Shown: in pieces, positions 6,383 to 6,552 of the stretch | Numbering within the stretch: the first letter of the stretch is position 1 | Layout: every line of letters starts with the position of its first letter | Assembly: GCA_018654125.1 (NCBI GenBank) | Contig: JABIME010000107.1 | Span: 1 to 6,552, forward strand | Source of the DNA: Candidatus Cloacimonadota bacterium | GTDB taxonomy: Bacteria > Cloacimonadota > Cloacimonadia > Cloacimonadales > TCS61 | Direction: 5' to 3' | Length of the DNA: 6,552 nt | Translations under genes and position numbers: made by a program | Notes under the pieces: generated by a model | The model's database searches: none | What the model was told of the DNA's origin: nothing | What the model saw: only the letters and a program-made list of their open reading frames with translations

Positions 6383-6552
6383 TCTATTACCCGAAGAATT
6401 AATTCAACGCTTATTAGAAATTGGTGAAAAAGAGTATAGGGCAAAACAGATCCTAAATTGGATATTTAACAAACGGACAACTAATTTCAATGAGATGACA
6501 TCTCTCTCAGAAGATCTTAGGACCAAGCTTCAAGAAACATATCAAATTGGAA
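6363..6552 (+). CDS. rlmN: RlmN, dual-specificity 23S rRNA/tRNA adenine-C2 methyltransferase, N-terminal part (3' end outside window)
   Basis: The first 63 residues of RlmN, a cytoplasmic radical-SAM enzyme that methylates C2 of A2503 in 23S rRNA and of A37 in a subset of tRNAs. The visible part is the N-terminal accessory domain: KNVLDLLPEEL (3-13), then YRAKQILNWIF (25-35), then NFNEMTSLSEDLRTKL (41-56). These follow the RlmN pattern FRAKQIxxWIY...FxxMTxLxxxLRxxL rather than that of the resistance enzyme Cfr. The CxxxCxxC cluster motif and the catalytic cysteines lie beyond the window edge. The ATG at 6363 overlaps the end of ricT by 20 bases in another frame and has only a weak purine stretch upstream, so translation may depend on coupling to ricT. 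I chose this start because residues 1-13 already match the family's opening and no later start keeps them. Confidence 0.88.
   Translation, partial: MRKNVLDLLPEELIQRLLEIGEKEYRAKQILNWIFNKRTTNFNEMTSLSEDLRTKLQETYQIG

Noticed and set aside
6363..6552. Cfr-type antibiotic-resistance methylase instead of RlmN
   Set aside because: The YRAKQILNWIF and FNEMTSLSEDLR segments follow the housekeeping RlmN pattern, and the genes around it are core rather than mobile.
1..6552. Defence island, prophage, CRISPR or mobile element
   Set aside because: No transposase, integrase, direct repeat array or terminal inverted repeat is visible. All six genes are co-directional, similar in base use, and mostly of core families.

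Overview
This window is low in G+C (roughly one third by eye) and densely coded. Six genes lie on the + strand, with spacers of 42 bases or less and two overlapping junctions. It looks like housekeeping and envelope chromosome from a Gram-negative (diderm) bacterium, most likely of the Fibrobacteres-Chlorobi-Bacteroidetes (FCB) group, perhaps Bacteroidota or a relative such as Cloacimonadota. The lineage call is an inference. It rests on the GlmU-like protein with an atypical N-terminal domain, the secreted transglutaminase-fold protein, the RicT/PSP1 protein in an apparently diderm background, and the AT-rich base use. No rRNA, tRNA, CRISPR array, insertion sequence or phage gene is visible.

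Layout: (1) positions 1-1684, the 3' part of a class A penicillin-binding protein (PBP1A type), with the whole transpeptidase domain and a long C-terminal tail; (2) 1681-2793, a membrane-anchored family 2 glycosyltransferase that starts at a GTG overlapping the PBP stop codon; (3) 2822-4279, an exported protein with a helical N-terminal module, a charged linker, a probable degenerate transglutaminase-like domain and a C-terminal transglutaminase-like domain with a visible Cys-His-Asp set; (4) 4292-5506, a GlmU-like sugar nucleotidyltransferase/acetyltransferase; (5) 5549-6382, a RicT/YaaT (PSP1) protein with two cysteine-rich motifs; (6) from 6363 to the window edge, the N-terminus of RlmN, the 23S rRNA/tRNA adenine-C2 methyltransferase.

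Genes 1-4 read as an envelope block: peptidoglycan cross-linking, a polysaccharide- or glycolipid-type glycosyltransferase, an exported protease-fold protein and amino-sugar nucleotide supply. Genes 5-6 form a second pair in which a putative iron-sulfur regulator overlaps an iron-sulfur radical-SAM enzyme. No terminator-like hairpin separates any of the genes, so one long transcript is possible; the 42-base spacer at 5507-5548 is the only place that could readily hold a new promoter. The window holds no obvious new defence or mobile system. The least characterised gene, and the best candidate for new biology, is the exported transglutaminase-fold protein.
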